From NCBI RefSeq assembly GCF_000515235.1, contig NZ_KI911558.1:1633819-1697818 (forward strand): DNA of 64,000 nucleotides, in the 5' to 3' direction. Source of the DNA: Synechococcus sp. CC9616. GTDB lineage: Bacteria > Cyanobacteriota > Cyanobacteriia > PCC-6307 > Cyanobiaceae. The translations under genes and the position numbers were made by a program. The notes under the pieces are model-generated. The model was given only the letters and a program-made list of their open reading frames with translations, was not told the origin of the DNA and ran no database searches. The first letter of the stretch is position 1. Every line of letters starts with the position of its first letter. This document shows positions 49,638 through 60,374 of the stretch, piece after piece.

Positions 49638-50075
49638 TCAGCCGTCTTCTTCCACGAGGTCCCGGAAACGATCAAGATTGGCTTGGAGCTCCCTGGTCAC
49701 AATCCCCCCCAGGATGCTGGGCTCCATCAAGGGTGCCAAGACCCCCGGTAATTCGTAGGTGACAGTCAGCTTCACCGCCGTCCGATCTGGCGCTTCCGGG
49801 TAAAAGCGCACCGCACCACGGGTGGGCAAGCCACCGACCGACTCCCAATGCAGCTGCTGCTGATCCACACGCTGGGTGATGCGGGCCTTCCAATGGAAAC
49901 GAAAACCCTGAGCCGCGAGCGTCCAATCCGTGAGATCGGGGTCATCAAGGGTTTTGACCGACTCGATCCAGCGCATCCAGCGAGGCATGGCCTCCAGGTC
50001 GCTCCAGACGGCCCAGACGCGTTCCGCAGAGGCCTGAACCTCAGTGGTGACTGAATGTTCCAACCAACGTCCCAT
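49638..50075 (-). CDS. SRPBCC (polyketide cyclase-like) protein
   Basis: 145 residues: HSVTTEVQASAERVWAVWSD, LEAMPRWMRWIESV, then FHWKARITQRVDQQQLHWES and a long C-terminal helix. This is the START-like hydrophobic-cavity fold. It is 2 bp downstream of crtQ on the same strand, so the ligand may be carotenoid-related or another lipid. This gene order is common in cyanobacteria. Confidence 0.85.
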   Translation of the reverse strand: MGRWLEHSVTTEVQASAERVWAVWSDLEAMPRWMRWIESVKTLDDPDLTDWTLAAQGFRFHWKARITQRVDQQQLHWESVGGLPTRGAVRFYPEAPDRTAVKLTVTYELPGVLAPLMEPSILGGIVTRELQANLDRFRDLVEEDG

Positions 50076-50077
50076 CG

Positions 50078-51544
50078 TCAGGCCACCGCAGCATTGGTTG
50101 CCAGTTGCGCCGGCTGCTCAAGGATTGCTGCCGCCGCCAGGTGGCCGCTCATGGTCGCCCCCTCCATCGAATCGATGTAGTCCTGTCGCGTGTAGCTGCC
50201 CGCCAGGAAAAAGTTGCGTACTGGAGTGCGTTGTTCAGGGCGATAGGGCTCCATACCCGGTGCTTCCCGATAAAGGGACTGGGCCAGCTTCACCACATTG
50301 CTCCAGGTGAGTTTGAGATGTTTGGCCGAGGGGAAGAGATCGCGAACTTGCTGATCTGTGTGGGCGACGATCGCATCGACCGATTTGGGAATCCAGGGAT
50401 CCCCGGGAGTGAGCACACACTGGAGCAGGGAGCCCTCTCCTTCCTTGCGGTAGTCCTCAGGACTGGCAAGGGCCAGATCTGCAAAACAGCTGAAGTCCGC
50501 ATCAGCGGTATAGAGAAGATTGTTGAGTCCTGTTGGCGTCGCCACATCCCGACGCTGGGCCTCATGGTCCTCTGCCAGCTCCGTCACCCAGCCGTCGTAA
50601 CGCAACTGGACCGTGGCCACCGGGACCGCCTCGAGCTGATGAATCGCCTCGAACTGAGGGAAGCGTCGCCAGTCCTCGGGAAGAAGTTTCTGGATGCCGG
50701 GGACATCACAGGCGGCGAGATAAGCGTCAGCCTCAGCAGTCACTTCGCCATCGGGAGTGCCTAACAGCAGCCCAGTTACCTCAGGGATTTCAGCATCGCT
50801 GAAGTGCACCTGCTTGACCCGATGACGCAAATGGAGCTGACCGCCGCGCTCCTCGATGTATTTGAGGATGGGACCGGTCAACCATCGATGCGGGGATCCC
50901 TTGAGGAGGTTGAGCTTGGAGGCTTCGGTTTTGGCCGCAAACATCATGAAGATCGTGAGCATGCAGCGGGCTGAGATCGCCTCGCAATCGATGAAGCCCA
51001 GGGCGTAGGCGATTGGATTCCACATGCGGCGGATGCTTTCCGGGCTGCCGCCATGGCCGACGAACCAATCCTGGAAACTGACGGAATCGAGAGCACGGAT
51101 GGTGCGCATCGCACCCTCGTAATCAACGAGACCCCGAACGATCGGTGAGGTCCCCAGCGCCAGGGCATTGCGCAGCTTGTCGATCCAGCTCAGCTGCGGT
51201 GTGGTGAAAAAGGCTTTGAGGCCATTGAAGGGAGCCCCAATGGGAAATCGAAAGTCGAGCTCCCGCAGATCGCCGCCCTTGTTCACAAACAAATGGGTGT
51301 GCTGCTTGGGCAACAGGTTTTCAATCGCCCCGACTTTGCGCATCAGGGCAAAGAGGTTGGCGTAATTGAAGAAAAAGACATGCAGACCCATCTCGATATG
51401 GTTTCCGCCTTCATCCACCCAGCTACCCACCTTGCCGCCCATGAAGGGCCTTGCTTCGTAGAGATCAACGGAGTGACCGGCATCAACCAAATCCACCGCT
51501 GCAGAGAGGCCGGCGAGCCCGGAACCGACAATCGCGACCCGCAC
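50078..51544 (-). CDS. crtQ: Zeta-carotene desaturase
   Basis: 488 residues. Dinucleotide-binding [33 protein letters not shown], and the C-terminal [20 protein letters not shown] match plant-type ZDS/CrtQ rather than bacterial CrtI. It turns zeta-carotene to lycopene. The intergenic region with the Fe-S carrier gene (about 70 bp) should hold both promoters. Confidence 0.94.
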   Translation of the reverse strand: MRVAIVGSGLAGLSAAVDLVDAGHSVDLYEARPFMGGKVGSWVDEGGNHIEMGLHVFFFNYANLFALMRKVGAIENLLPKQHTHLFVNKGGDLRELDFRFPIGAPFNGLKAFFTTPQLSWIDKLRNALALGTSPIVRGLVDYEGAMRTIRALDSVSFQDWFVGHGGSPESIRRMWNPIAYALGFIDCEAISARCMLTIFMMFAAKTEASKLNLLKGSPHRWLTGPILKYIEERGGQLHLRHRVKQVHFSDAEIPEVTGLLLGTPDGEVTAEADAYLAACDVPGIQKLLPEDWRRFPQFEAIHQLEAVPVATVQLRYDGWVTELAEDHEAQRRDVATPTGLNNLLYTADADFSCFADLALASPEDYRKEGEGSLLQCVLTPGDPWIPKSVDAIVAHTDQQVRDLFPSAKHLKLTWSNVVKLAQSLYREAPGMEPYRPEQRTPVRNFFLAGSYTRQDYIDSMEGATMSGHLAAAAILEQPAQLATNAAVA

Positions 51545-51614
51545 CTGTGATGTGCAACTGGACAGGACTCTATTTATCAGACTCCATAGAGTGAGGCTCT
51601 ACTGTGTGGCGTCG

Positions 51615-52007
51615 ATGACCAGCACCACCACGAATCCAGCCACTCACACCGCTCGCGACGGCAAAGGGATCCTGATCACGGCACCGGCCATGCAGCAGTT
51701 GGCGAAGCTCTGCGGCGAACAGGGAAACAATCAGGTTCTGCGTGTCGGCGTGCGGTCGGGAGGCTGCAGCGGCATGAGCTACACGATGGACTTCGTTCCG
51801 GCCTCCGAAACCCTGGATGACGACGAGACCTACGACTACGAAACTCCAGAAGGGAACCAGTTCCGCGTGATCTGCGACCCCAAGAGCCTGCTGTACATCT
51901 ACGGAATGCAGCTGGACTTCAGCACCGCACTGATCGGTGGTGGTTTCAACTTCACCAATCCCAACGCCACGCAGACCTGTGGCTGCGGCAGCTCCTTCGC
52001 GGTCTGA
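51615..52007 (+). CDS. A-type iron-sulfur carrier (IscA/SufA/HesB family)
   Basis: 130 residues. The three conserved Cys are present: RVGVRSGGCSGMSYTMDF and, near the end, CGCGSSF, with the internal IYGMQLDFSTALIGGGFNF. These proteins carry Fe-S clusters to targets. The ATG at 51615 is used; a GTG three codons earlier is possible. The first ~20 residues are Thr/Asn-rich and probably disordered. Confidence 0.93.
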   Translation: MTSTTTNPATHTARDGKGILITAPAMQQLAKLCGEQGNNQVLRVGVRSGGCSGMSYTMDFVPASETLDDDETYDYETPEGNQFRVICDPKSLLYIYGMQLDFSTALIGGGFNFTNPNATQTCGCGSSFAV

Positions 52008-52078
52008 CCAGCGGATTGGATCGCGTGGGTGTGGCGCCCATGGGAATCTGAACAAGACCCCCACGCGTCTCCCCTTCG

Positions 52079-52498
52079 ATGGAGTCCAGTCAGGAGAATC
52101 TGTTTGATCAGGCGATGTCCCGGTATCAGGCCGGTGCCGATGCTGCGGAGATCCTGCCGCTGTTTATCCAGATCACCGAAGCAGCGCCACGTCAATCCGC
52201 CGGCTGGACCTGTCTGGCCTGGCTGCAATTGCTCTGTGAGCAACCGGAGGAGGCCCTGCGCTCCGCTCGATTCGCCGTGAAACTCAATCCTCAGGATCCC
52301 CAGGCGCGCATCAACCTGTCCCTGGCGCTGCTGGAAACCGATTCAAAGGGTGTGCGCGACCACATCCAGGTTGTGCAGCAGGTTCTCACCATGGCCCCGG
52401 AGGTGTCCGATGATCTCAAAGGAGCCCTGGAGGACGGCATGCAACGTCGGCCGGGCTGGAAAGCACTCGAGAAGGTGAAAACCTGGCTCAACCTCTGA
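52079..52498 (+). CDS. TPR-repeat protein, 139 aa
   Basis: Two or three TPR-like units (AGWTCLAWLQLLCEQPEEAL, then RSARFAVKLNPQDPQARINL). It is soluble and small and sits between the Fe-S carrier and the LpxB-like gene on the same strand. The partner is unknown; it acts presumably as a protein-binding adaptor. Confidence 0.8.
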   Translation: MESSQENLFDQAMSRYQAGADAAEILPLFIQITEAAPRQSAGWTCLAWLQLLCEQPEEALRSARFAVKLNPQDPQARINLSLALLETDSKGVRDHIQVVQQVLTMAPEVSDDLKGALEDGMQRRPGWKALEKVKTWLNL

Positions 52499-52518
52499 GA
52501 GACGCAGCAACGATCGCG

Positions 52519-53721
52519 ATGAGAGCCTCCAGGCACCGGTCGACCGCGCCCATCCTGCTGCTGAGCAACGGTCATGGGGAGGATCTCTCAGGAGCATTGC
52601 TGGGCCGATCACTCAGGGAGCTTGGCCATCCGGTGGAGGCCCTGCCACTCGTTGGCCGAGGTGAGGCTTACCGCAGGGCAGGCATCCCATTGCTTGGACG
52701 CACCCGGGAATTCAGCACCGGTGGGATCGGTTACACCAGTCTGAAAGGACGTCTGACGGAACTGATCCAGGGACAGGTGTTCTATCTGCTCCGGCAGCTG
52801 CTCCGCCTGCTGCGGCAATCCCAGCGATTTGAGCTGATTGTGGTGGTGGGCGATGTGATCCCGGTGATCGCCGCCTGGCTGGCCCATCGACCTGTGGCGA
52901 CGTATCTGGTGGCGTATTCGAGCCATTACGAAGGGCGCCTCAGACTTCCCTGGCCCTGCGCTGAACTGCTCGCCAGCCATCGATTTCGGTTGGTGTTCAG
53001 CCGCGATCAACTCACCGCTGACGATCTCAGCCAGCAGCTGAAGCGCTCGGTGGACTTCGTCGGCAACCCGTTCATGGACCCCGTCCTCAGCGCAACGGAA
53101 AGAATTGCCGCCACCGAGCCACGGATCGGTCTGTTGCCCGGCAGCCGCAGACCGGAGCTTGAGGACAACCTGCGACTGCTGCTGAAGCTGGTGGAGAACC
53201 TAAACAGCAGTTGGGAGCTCGGCCTTGATCTGGCACTGGTGCCATCCCTCGGTGACGCCGATCTGATGGCACTGGCCGAAGGGGTTGGCTGGCGGCTGGA
53301 GGCTGAGAGCCTCATGCATGGCAGCGGTCTCAGAATCCAGGTGCGACGCGACGCTTTTCAAACGGTGCTCCAGCAAAGCGATCTCCTGATCTGCATGGCA
53401 GGCACGGCTGCAGAGCAAGCGGTGGGCCTAGCCAAGCCGGTGCTGCAGCTGCCAGGCCATGGCCCCCAGTTCACGGAGGCGTTTGCCGAAGCGCAACGGC
53501 GTCTGCTCGGCCCGACGGTGTTCTGCGCCGGCGGAAAGGTGGGCAGCAACAGCAATCTGAAGGCCTCAGCCAGCCTGGCGATGGCCTTGGTGGAGCGCAG
53601 CCGCAGCGATGCAACCTTGCAACGGCAATGCCGTGAAGAGGCCGAACGGCGGCTCGGATGCGCCGGTGGTGGACGGAGAATGGCGGGGCTGATCAGTGCC
53701 GTCGCACTGCCGCAACCCTGA
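52519..53721 (+). CDS. Lipid-A-disaccharide synthase-related protein (LpxB-like)
   Basis: 400 residues. ILLLSNGHGEDLSGALLGRS at the N-terminus and GLLPGSRRPELEDNL, then a MAGTAAEQAVGLAKPVLQLP stretch match the TIGR03492 group, distant relatives of LpxB found in cyanobacteria and plants. It is a GT-B fold glycosyltransferase; its lipid substrate is not known. The stop overlaps the next start by one base (tgatg). Confidence 0.88.
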   Translation: MRASRHRSTAPILLLSNGHGEDLSGALLGRSLRELGHPVEALPLVGRGEAYRRAGIPLLGRTREFSTGGIGYTSLKGRLTELIQGQVFYLLRQLLRLLRQSQRFELIVVVGDVIPVIAAWLAHRPVATYLVAYSSHYEGRLRLPWPCAELLASHRFRLVFSRDQLTADDLSQQLKRSVDFVGNPFMDPVLSATERIAATEPRIGLLPGSRRPELEDNLRLLLKLVENLNSSWELGLDLALVPSLGDADLMALAEGVGWRLEAESLMHGSGLRIQVRRDAFQTVLQQSDLLICMAGTAAEQAVGLAKPVLQLPGHGPQFTEAFAEAQRRLLGPTVFCAGGKVGSNSNLKASASLAMALVERSRSDATLQRQCREEAERRLGCAGGGRRMAGLISAVALPQP

Positions 53722-53993
53722 TGGCTGCTCCTGAAGAACCGATCTGGAAGCTCTGGCTCGATCGGCTGCTGATGCTCAATGTGCTGCTGGTGTTCGCAGG
53801 GGCCGGGTTTTTTGGGGTGGCTGTGGTGGCACAGACCCAGGGACAAGCCAAACCAATGGACTGGTTTCAGCAGCTCTGGCAGCCCCTGTTCACCCCTGCC
53901 ATCAGCCTGCTGATCATGGCGGCGCTGATCAGTGGAATTCTCAGCTGGTGGCAGCGACGAGGGCCGATGGCAGGTCGGGATAGCGGAAGCTGA
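53721..53993 (+). CDS. Small two-helix membrane protein, 90 aa
   Basis: ATG at 53721: MAAPEEPIWKLWLDRLLMLN, two hydrophobic segments (about 14-35 and 58-75) and a short basic end. It is coupled to the LpxB-like gene by a tgatg overlap and overlaps the convergent SDR gene by 53 bp. It is probably membrane-associated with the LpxB-like enzyme, but that is inference. Confidence 0.7.
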   Translation: MAAPEEPIWKLWLDRLLMLNVLLVFAGAGFFGVAVVAQTQGQAKPMDWFQQLWQPLFTPAISLLIMAALISGILSWWQRRGPMAGRDSGS

Positions 53994-54873
53994 AGCCCAG
54001 ATCCTGCAAGCGTTCCGAGGCCACCTGCTGCCCTTCCAGAACCACCTTGGCGCCATCGCCAAGCAACACCTGGAGCACGGCAGCCGGCACGGGCAAGAGG
54101 CTGGGACGTCCCAGGCTGCGACCCAGTTCCTTGGAAAAGGCTGCCATCGTCACGGGTTGAGGGGCCACACCATTCACCACCCCGCTCCAGCTGCCATCTG
54201 TGAGGGCCTGAAGGATGAGGGCGCAAAGATCACGGCGATGAATCCAGCTCATCCATTGCCGGCCATCGCCGATCGGTCCACCAAAACCAGCTCGGAAGAC
54301 CGGCAGCATCTTGCCCAAAGCGCCTCCGTCCGGAGCCAGAACGATGCCGATGCGGACCGTCAGCTGCCGTGTGCTCGATGGAACCGCCGCTGCGGCGGCC
54401 TCCCAGCGGGCGCAGAGCGAGGCCAGGAAATCGTCTCCAGGAGCATTGGACTCCTGGAATTGAGCGCTGGTACTGGAGCCGTAAAAACCGATCGCCGAAG
54501 CACTTACTAAAACCGACGGTGGCGTGGAGCTTGCCTTGATCGCTTCCACCAGAAGCTGTGTGGTGTCCAGACGACTGCTTTCCAGGAGCTGGCGATGGGG
54601 CGGTGTCCAGCGTTTTTCCGCGATGGGCTCTCCGGCGAGATTCACCACGCCATCGGCCTGATCCAGTGCCTCTTTCAACTCAGGCACCTGCCAGGACTGG
54701 GGCCTGGAAGGATCGAGCTGCAACCACTCCAGCCGGCCATCAGCTCGCTCGGCCTCAAACCCACGGGGTAAACGACGACTCACCAGGCTGAGCTGATGAC
54801 CCTCCGCCAGCAGCAGAGGCACCAGCTCCCGGCCGACAAAACCGGTGCAACCGAGAAGCAGCAGGCGCATCAA
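53941..54873 (-). CDS. TIGR01777-type NAD-dependent epimerase (YfcH-like)
   Basis: 310 residues. The Rossmann GCTGFVGRELVPLLLAEGHQ, VVNLAGEPIAEKRW and SASAIGFYG motifs, plus the C-terminal DUF1731 region (VPAAVLQVLLGDGAKVVLEG), define the family. It is related to plant SULA/cell-division SDRs. The reaction is unknown. Confidence 0.92.
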   Translation of the reverse strand: MMRLLLLGCTGFVGRELVPLLLAEGHQLSLVSRRLPRGFEAERADGRLEWLQLDPSRPQSWQVPELKEALDQADGVVNLAGEPIAEKRWTPPHRQLLESSRLDTTQLLVEAIKASSTPPSVLVSASAIGFYGSSTSAQFQESNAPGDDFLASLCARWEAAAAAVPSSTRQLTVRIGIVLAPDGGALGKMLPVFRAGFGGPIGDGRQWMSWIHRRDLCALILQALTDGSWSGVVNGVAPQPVTMAAFSKELGRSLGRPSLLPVPAAVLQVLLGDGAKVVLEGQQVASERLQDLGFSFRYPDLPSALVAATS

Positions 54874-54897
54874 GCTGTTGTGAACGTGCCCGCGAGG

Positions 54898-56130
54898 CTA
54901 AGAGGGCTCGGCCGTCTCTGGTTTTGAAACCACGCCAAGGCGATGGGCAATCGGCACCAGCGCAAAACCCTGAATCAACAGCCCAAGCAACACCACCGAC
55001 AGGGCCAGCGGAGGCATCAATTTTCCCCAGCTGGCTGATGAAGCCCAGGCCTGGATGGCCATGGCGATCGGCACAGCGCCTCGCAATCCCGTCCAGCAGA
55101 TGAAACTTCGTTCACTCCACTGGAAGTCACTACGCAGCAAAAGGGCCTGCACCATCAGCCACCGCACCACCTGCATGGCCACAAACAGCAGCAGGGCCCA
55201 GGCTCCAGCCCGCACAACGTCCTGAGGGGCAACGACCAGGCCGAGGCAGAGGAACAGCATCAGCTCGGCCATTTTGGCAAAGCTCGAATGGGCTTCCTCC
55301 AAAACGTCCTGATCGGCCGCATGGCCATTGCCGAGCACCAATCCCGCCACGTAGGCCGCCAACAGCGGACTCCCTCCCAGAACCGTTGTTCCACCGGAGA
55401 GCACCAGCAAGAGCGCCAGGCTGACGACCGGAAGCATCGAGCCCCTCGTCAGGGAGGTGCTGCCCAGCAACAGCTGGGAGATCACACTGCCGCCAATGAA
55501 TCCCAGCAGGCCACCAAGCAGAAACTGACGCACCACATCCGTGACCAGATCAGCGGTGGCCACCCCCTCGCCTCCAGCGAGGGCGAGAGCCAGACCCGCC
55601 AACACCACAGCCATCGGGTCGTTGATGGTGGATTCCATCTCGATTAGATCGAGAACCTTTTCCGGCATGCGGCCGGCAAGAGGACGCAACAGGGAGAGAG
55701 CGGCTGAGGCGTCGGTGCTGCTGAACATCGCACCGACAAACAGCACCTGAGCCATCAACGCCGGCTTCCAGCCGCCCTCCAGAACAAGGATTCCAATACC
55801 GATCAAGGTCAACAGAGCTGCAGTGATCAGAACTCCCACCGTGGCAAGCAGCGCCGATGGCTTAACCACCGCCTTCATCCGACTCCAGTTGGTGGTGAGT
55901 CCCCCAAAGAACAGCACCAAGACCAGGGCGGCCTGGGTGATGTTGTTGGCGCGGGTGAGCGACAGCAATGGCTCACCGGCAGCACGCATGTCGTTGTCGA
56001 CCAGCAATCCCAGAGCCAGCACCAGAAGAATGCCCGGCAACTTGACGCGGTCGGCGAGATCATCCAGCAGGACCGCCGCCAGCAAGAGCCCTCCAAAAGC
56101 CATCAGGTAGAGGGCAACCGGCTCCTGCAC
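54898..56130 (-). CDS. Cation:proton antiporter (CPA1/NhaP type)
   Basis: 410 residues with about twelve helices. ESTINDPMAVVLAGL holds the conserved Asn-Asp pair, and AMFSSTDASAALSLLRPLAG and CWTGLRGAVPIAMAI are typical of Na+/H+ or K+/H+ exchangers. There is no large C-terminal regulatory domain (it ends soon after the last helix). In a marine strain it likely exports Na+. Confidence 0.92.
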   Translation of the reverse strand: MQEPVALYLMAFGGLLLAAVLLDDLADRVKLPGILLVLALGLLVDNDMRAAGEPLLSLTRANNITQAALVLVLFFGGLTTNWSRMKAVVKPSALLATVGVLITAALLTLIGIGILVLEGGWKPALMAQVLFVGAMFSSTDASAALSLLRPLAGRMPEKVLDLIEMESTINDPMAVVLAGLALALAGGEGVATADLVTDVVRQFLLGGLLGFIGGSVISQLLLGSTSLTRGSMLPVVSLALLLVLSGGTTVLGGSPLLAAYVAGLVLGNGHAADQDVLEEAHSSFAKMAELMLFLCLGLVVAPQDVVRAGAWALLLFVAMQVVRWLMVQALLLRSDFQWSERSFICWTGLRGAVPIAMAIQAWASSASWGKLMPPLALSVVLLGLLIQGFALVPIAHRLGVVSKPETAEPS

Positions 56131-56188
56131 AACGCCTCAGGGCGACACATCTGCAGGTTCTAGCCTGCAGGACCCTGCTCGACCCGTG

Positions 56189-56443
56189 ATGGCCGAAACC
56201 GACGCAGCTCCAGCCGCGAAGGCCAAACCGGCGGTTCTCAAAAAAGGTGCTCTCGTGCGCGTCAACCGGGAGGCTTATCAGAACAGCCTGGAAGCGTCTG
56301 CCAGTGATCCCGTGGCACCTGCCTACATCTTTGAAGGCCCCGGGGAACTGCTGGTTGTCAAAGGCGATTACGGCCAGGTGCGCTGGAACCGTCCAGTACC
56401 CGACGTCTGGTTGCGCATGGATCAGCTGGAAGCCTGCTCCTGA
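56189..56443 (+). CDS. ndhO: NDH-1 subunit NdhO
   Basis: 84 residues. An Ala/Lys-rich start is followed by [20 protein letters not shown], then [20 protein letters not shown] and [12 protein letters not shown], the NdhO fold (SH3-like). NdhO is a small peripheral subunit of the cyanobacterial NAD(P)H dehydrogenase used in cyclic electron flow. I use the ATG at 56189; the GTG codon before it is in frame. The 3' end overlaps the convergent glycosyltransferase gene by 22 bp. Confidence 0.95.
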   Translation: MAETDAAPAAKAKPAVLKKGALVRVNREAYQNSLEASASDPVAPAYIFEGPGELLVVKGDYGQVRWNRPVPDVWLRMDQLEACS

Positions 56444-58491
56444 TCGTCTGCCTGCAGAGCCTCCTCCACCTGCTCCACCGCCAGGGGCAGTGACTCGAAG
56501 GCGGAAGGAAGCCGCCAGAGCGCTCCACCGAGCACACCACTGAGATCAGCAAGGGCGAGGAGAAGAGGATTCGGCGTGCTGGCATGCGCTGCATCCGCCA
56601 CAGCAGCAGCCTTCCATGGATTCCAGCCAGCCAGGGTGACCACACTGCGATAAGCCGCGGGCCAGGGGTTCTCGGGCAGCAAGGTCTGCAGAGATCCGAA
56701 ATGGCGAGCCGCTTCAGCCGGACGGTTGGCGAGAACAGCCAGCAGAGCCAGAGTCCAGTGAGGGCCGGGATCCTGAGGGGATTGCTGCAACTGCCGTTCG
56801 GCCGCGCGGCGGACCTCCTCGCGATAACCGAAGTGGCCATCGATCATGTGCTCCTGGCCCACCGCTTCAAAGACGGGATCCAGGCCTGCCGGACCAGCGG
56901 CCAATCCCGACGCCAGGCTGGGGAACGCCGCGGCGAAGCCAGCCAGCACCGGCTGATCATTCTGGCGTCGCCAAAGCGAGTAACTGCCGCCTTTGGGACG
57001 GGGGAAACGCTCCACCTGTTCAAACACCCCGCTCTCACGCACAGCCTGATCCAGGCGCCTGGCTGACTTGCGCACCGATCCCTGATCCCCTTCCGCCAGG
57101 ACCACCCACTCCGCACGCTGCAGGGTTGGCACGCGATCGGCTCGGCTGCTGCCCAGTTGCCGCCCCACCAGCTGCCCCCCCTGGCGACGCCCGTAGAAGC
57201 TGACGTTGTGCTGATTGAGATCCGAGGTGCTGGGCACCACGATCAAGGTGCGGGGGGATCGGCCGGGCTGGCCACCTCCAGCGGCCCGGACAAGCTGCTC
57301 GAGGGGGCCCCTTGGTCGGTCCTCAAAACGTTCAAGCTGCGCTGTCCAACCCGCGGGCAGACAGGCCATCAGCCCGGAGATCAGGGCAACCGGCGCCAGC
57401 CAGGCCGCCCGTTGACGCAACCAGCCACCCCACTGCCACCAGCCTCGGGCCAAGAGCAGCAACAGCGTGGGCAGCAGCGGTGTGATGTAGCGATCGCTCT
57501 TGTTGGGGCTGAGGCTGGTCAACAACCAGGCCGCCAGAAGATTGATCAACAGCCAGCGCCAGTGCCAGGGGTCATCCCGCGTGTGCTGATCAACGGAATC
57601 GCGATCTCGCTGAACCCACCAGAGCAGCAATCCGGAACAACCGATCATCAGCAGAACGGGACCCAACTGTTCCGGCAACAAGCGCAGATACCAGGTCCAG
57701 CTCTCCAGGCTGAGAACACCAGGATCCCCCTCCCTGGCTGCGGATTCGAAGACAGCCCGATTCGTTCCGCCCAAACTGGTGATCCAGTTGTGACGCAACC
57801 AGGGGCCGATCAAGAGCCCCGTCATCAGGGGCAGCAGCAGGGCCTGGCGCCACCATGAACGACCTCGCCGGATCGCGATCACTGCGGCCCAGAGCCCAGC
57901 CGGCGTCAACATCAGCAAGGCGCTCTGCTTCACCAGCACCGCCGCCAAAGCCAAGCCGGTGGCGAGAAGCACCTGCCCCAATCGCCCCCCACGCTGGGGA
58001 TCGCACCAGCAGCCCAGACGCCAGAGCGCCAGGGTTCCAACAGCCGCCAGAGGCATCTCCAGCACATAGTCGGTGCGCAGATCGAGCAGGGCGGGCGCCA
58101 GGGCGGTGAGCACGCAGGCCAGCAGTGCCAGGCCCTGACCGTGCAGCTGGCGACCCCATGCCGCAACGGCCAGCAGCAGCAGGCCATGCCAGAGGCTCAG
58201 GCTCCAGGCAGCTGCAGCCGGATCATCACCGCTGACGGCCATCACCGTGCCGTTCACAAGAGACGCAAGCGGCGGAATCTTGGGGGACAAATCCAACAGG
58301 GCATCCCAGCCCTGCCACTGGCCTCCCGGCAGGACTCCCAGGGCGCGACCGTGATCCAGCGCGCTGTTGAGATAGTCCGCCTGATCCCAGGCCGGCAGAC
58401 CGGTCTGCAGCTCCCACCAGAGACGATCCACAAGCGTGGACAGCAGCCAGATCAGCAGAACAACGCCCCAGAAACGCCAGCGCACCCTCAT
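56422..58491 (-). CDS. GT39-like (ArnT/PMT) membrane glycosyltransferase
   Basis: 689 residues. The first ~390 are a multi-pass membrane domain with [20 protein letters not shown] (catalytic-type Asp in the first loop) and [20 protein letters not shown]. After that a soluble part of about 290 residues follows, ending in TPR-like helices ([20 protein letters not shown]). It transfers sugars from polyprenyl donors to proteins or lipids. The acceptor is unknown. Confidence 0.85.
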   Translation of the reverse strand: MRVRWRFWGVVLLIWLLSTLVDRLWWELQTGLPAWDQADYLNSALDHGRALGVLPGGQWQGWDALLDLSPKIPPLASLVNGTVMAVSGDDPAAAAWSLSLWHGLLLLAVAAWGRQLHGQGLALLACVLTALAPALLDLRTDYVLEMPLAAVGTLALWRLGCWCDPQRGGRLGQVLLATGLALAAVLVKQSALLMLTPAGLWAAVIAIRRGRSWWRQALLLPLMTGLLIGPWLRHNWITSLGGTNRAVFESAAREGDPGVLSLESWTWYLRLLPEQLGPVLLMIGCSGLLLWWVQRDRDSVDQHTRDDPWHWRWLLINLLAAWLLTSLSPNKSDRYITPLLPTLLLLLARGWWQWGGWLRQRAAWLAPVALISGLMACLPAGWTAQLERFEDRPRGPLEQLVRAAGGGQPGRSPRTLIVVPSTSDLNQHNVSFYGRRQGGQLVGRQLGSSRADRVPTLQRAEWVVLAEGDQGSVRKSARRLDQAVRESGVFEQVERFPRPKGGSYSLWRRQNDQPVLAGFAAAFPSLASGLAAGPAGLDPVFEAVGQEHMIDGHFGYREEVRRAAERQLQQSPQDPGPHWTLALLAVLANRPAEAARHFGSLQTLLPENPWPAAYRSVVTLAGWNPWKAAAVADAAHASTPNPLLLALADLSGVLGGALWRLPSAFESLPLAVEQVEEALQADDQEQASS

Positions 58492-59162
58492 CAGATCTCC
58501 AGGCGACGCCGCTCATCCTGAAGGCGCTGTCGACGCTGCTTGGCTTCCCTCAGCATCTCTCGACCGTCGTGCAGGTAGTTGTCCACGTAGCCCATGGTGT
58601 AACGCTCCAGTTCATGCAGGGCGTCCTCCAGCTCTGAAAAGCAGTGGTAGACACTGAGCCCGAAACCACGGGCTGTCGCTGGAGTTGGCAGCGACTGAAA
58701 CAGCTGTTTGACGCGATCCAGCTTCTGCAGGCTCTTCTCCAGGTAGGTGCAGAAGTCCTCCATCAACGCGTCGTCATATGGATCGGCTGAAAGCGCTTTG
58801 AACTGGGCGGGAAAGGGATTGATCACCTCCCCGATCAGGCGATCGATCGGGGCATACACCTGCTTCAGCCATTCGGCCAAGGCCACATCGGCAGCGGCTC
58901 CGCGACCGCGAGCCGAACCGGCTCGACGCACTTTTGGATCACTCGATTCGTGCGGCTGGGAAGCTGGTGTGTGCTGGCGATCAAAGGCGCGCCGCCGATC
59001 CGCATCGCCAAGAACTTCCCAGGCAGCGTTGAGGGCAAGGATCCGCTGGTCATCCCCGCCCGCATCGGGATGGTGCTGCTTAACCAGCCGGCGGTAGGCC
59101 GCCTTGATCTCGGCTGCACTGGCACTGCTCGACACCCCCAGCGTGGCGTAGGGATTGTTCAT
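58491..59162 (-). CDS. DnaJ-domain protein
   Basis: 223 residues. An N-terminal J domain with HPD (residues 31-33) stimulates DnaK-type ATPases, followed by a charged linker and a helical C-terminal domain with no zinc finger or G/F region. It is thus a J-domain-only (type III) protein of a form common in cyanobacteria. The stop overlaps the glycosyltransferase start by one base. Confidence 0.9.
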   Translation of the reverse strand: MNNPYATLGVSSSASAAEIKAAYRRLVKQHHPDAGGDDQRILALNAAWEVLGDADRRRAFDRQHTPASQPHESSDPKVRRAGSARGRGAAADVALAEWLKQVYAPIDRLIGEVINPFPAQFKALSADPYDDALMEDFCTYLEKSLQKLDRVKQLFQSLPTPATARGFGLSVYHCFSELEDALHELERYTMGYVDNYLHDGREMLREAKQRRQRLQDERRRLEI

Positions 59163-59186
59163 TGACGGGGGTGGCTCCCCCCATGG

Positions 59187-60155
59187 TCACAGCTGTCCAT
59201 CTCTGCGTGCGGGCAGGGTGGAAGCAGCGCTGAACATGGGGGTGGAGAGATAGCGCTCGCCATAGCTGGCGAGCACCACCACCAGACGCCGCCCGTCCAT
59301 CTCCGGCCGCTGCCCCACGCGTAAAGCAGCAGCGACGGCCGCACCGCTGCTGACCCCACAGAGCAATCCCTCCTCTCTGGCCAGGCGCCGCCCGATCTCC
59401 ATGGCGTCGTCATCGTCGATGGGAACGATCTCGTCTACGACCCCCCTATCGAAGACGGCGGGAACAAAGCCGGCACCGATCCCCTGGATGCGGTGGGCAC
59501 CTGGCGAACCACCGGACAGCACGGCACTGGCCGAGGGTTCCACCGCAATCACCTGAAGCTGCGGCTGACGCTGCTTGAGCAAACGGGCACAACCGGTGAT
59601 CGTTCCGCCGGTCCCAACTCCCGCGACAAAAGCATCGATCTGACCTGCCGTATCGCGCCAGATCTCCTCGGCCGTGGTGCGTTCATGCACGGCTGGATTG
59701 GCTGGATTGTCGAACTGCTGCAGCAGATACGCCTCGGGGATCTCCGCAACCAGCTCTCTAGCCAGTGCAATGGCGCCATTCATCCCCAGGGCACCGTCGG
59801 TGAGCTGCAGCTCGGCGCCATAGGCCCGCAACATTGCTCGCCGCTCGGTGCTCATCGAATCCGGCATGGTGAGAATCAGCCGGTAGCCCCGAGCTGCCGC
59901 CACCATCGCCAAGGCAATCCCCGTGTTGCCGCTGGTGGGTTCCACCAGAACGGTGCGGCCGGGGCTGATCGTGCCGGCCAGCTCCGCCTCCAGCACCATG
60001 GCGCTGGCGATACGGTCCTTCACCGACGCCGATGGATTGAAACTTTCCAATTTGGCCAGGATCTCGGCACGGCAGCCGCAGGCTTGGGGCAGGCGATTCA
60101 GCCGCACCAATGGCGTGCCGCCGATTAAGGCGGTGATGTCCGGAGCGATGGGCAT
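59187..60155 (-). CDS. cysK: Cysteine synthase A
   Basis: 322 residues. The PLP Lys is in [11 protein letters not shown] (Lys46), the phosphate-binding loop is [11 protein letters not shown] and [16 protein letters not shown] is the second glycine loop. It makes cysteine from O-acetylserine and sulfide. It fits OASS-A length. The 220 bp between it and the porin tail have no gene. Confidence 0.95.
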   Translation of the reverse strand: MPIAPDITALIGGTPLVRLNRLPQACGCRAEILAKLESFNPSASVKDRIASAMVLEAELAGTISPGRTVLVEPTSGNTGIALAMVAAARGYRLILTMPDSMSTERRAMLRAYGAELQLTDGALGMNGAIALARELVAEIPEAYLLQQFDNPANPAVHERTTAEEIWRDTAGQIDAFVAGVGTGGTITGCARLLKQRQPQLQVIAVEPSASAVLSGGSPGAHRIQGIGAGFVPAVFDRGVVDEIVPIDDDDAMEIGRRLAREEGLLCGVSSGAAVAAALRVGQRPEMDGRRLVVVLASYGERYLSTPMFSAASTLPARRDGQL

Positions 60156-60374
60156 AACCCCAGCTTGACGGGGGAAGCCCGCAGTTCAACAAGCCTCTCA
60201 AGGAGTAGAGACAAGGCGTAAGGCAGGACGATCGAACTGGCTTCAAACAAATGACAATTGGACTGTTATTCGAACCTCAATGCAAAGAGATGATTCCAAC
60301 AATTATGGAAAGCTGGCTCAATCTACAACCCTTTATTGTTACAAAGCCATCATGATTCAATAAGAGTTGTCACA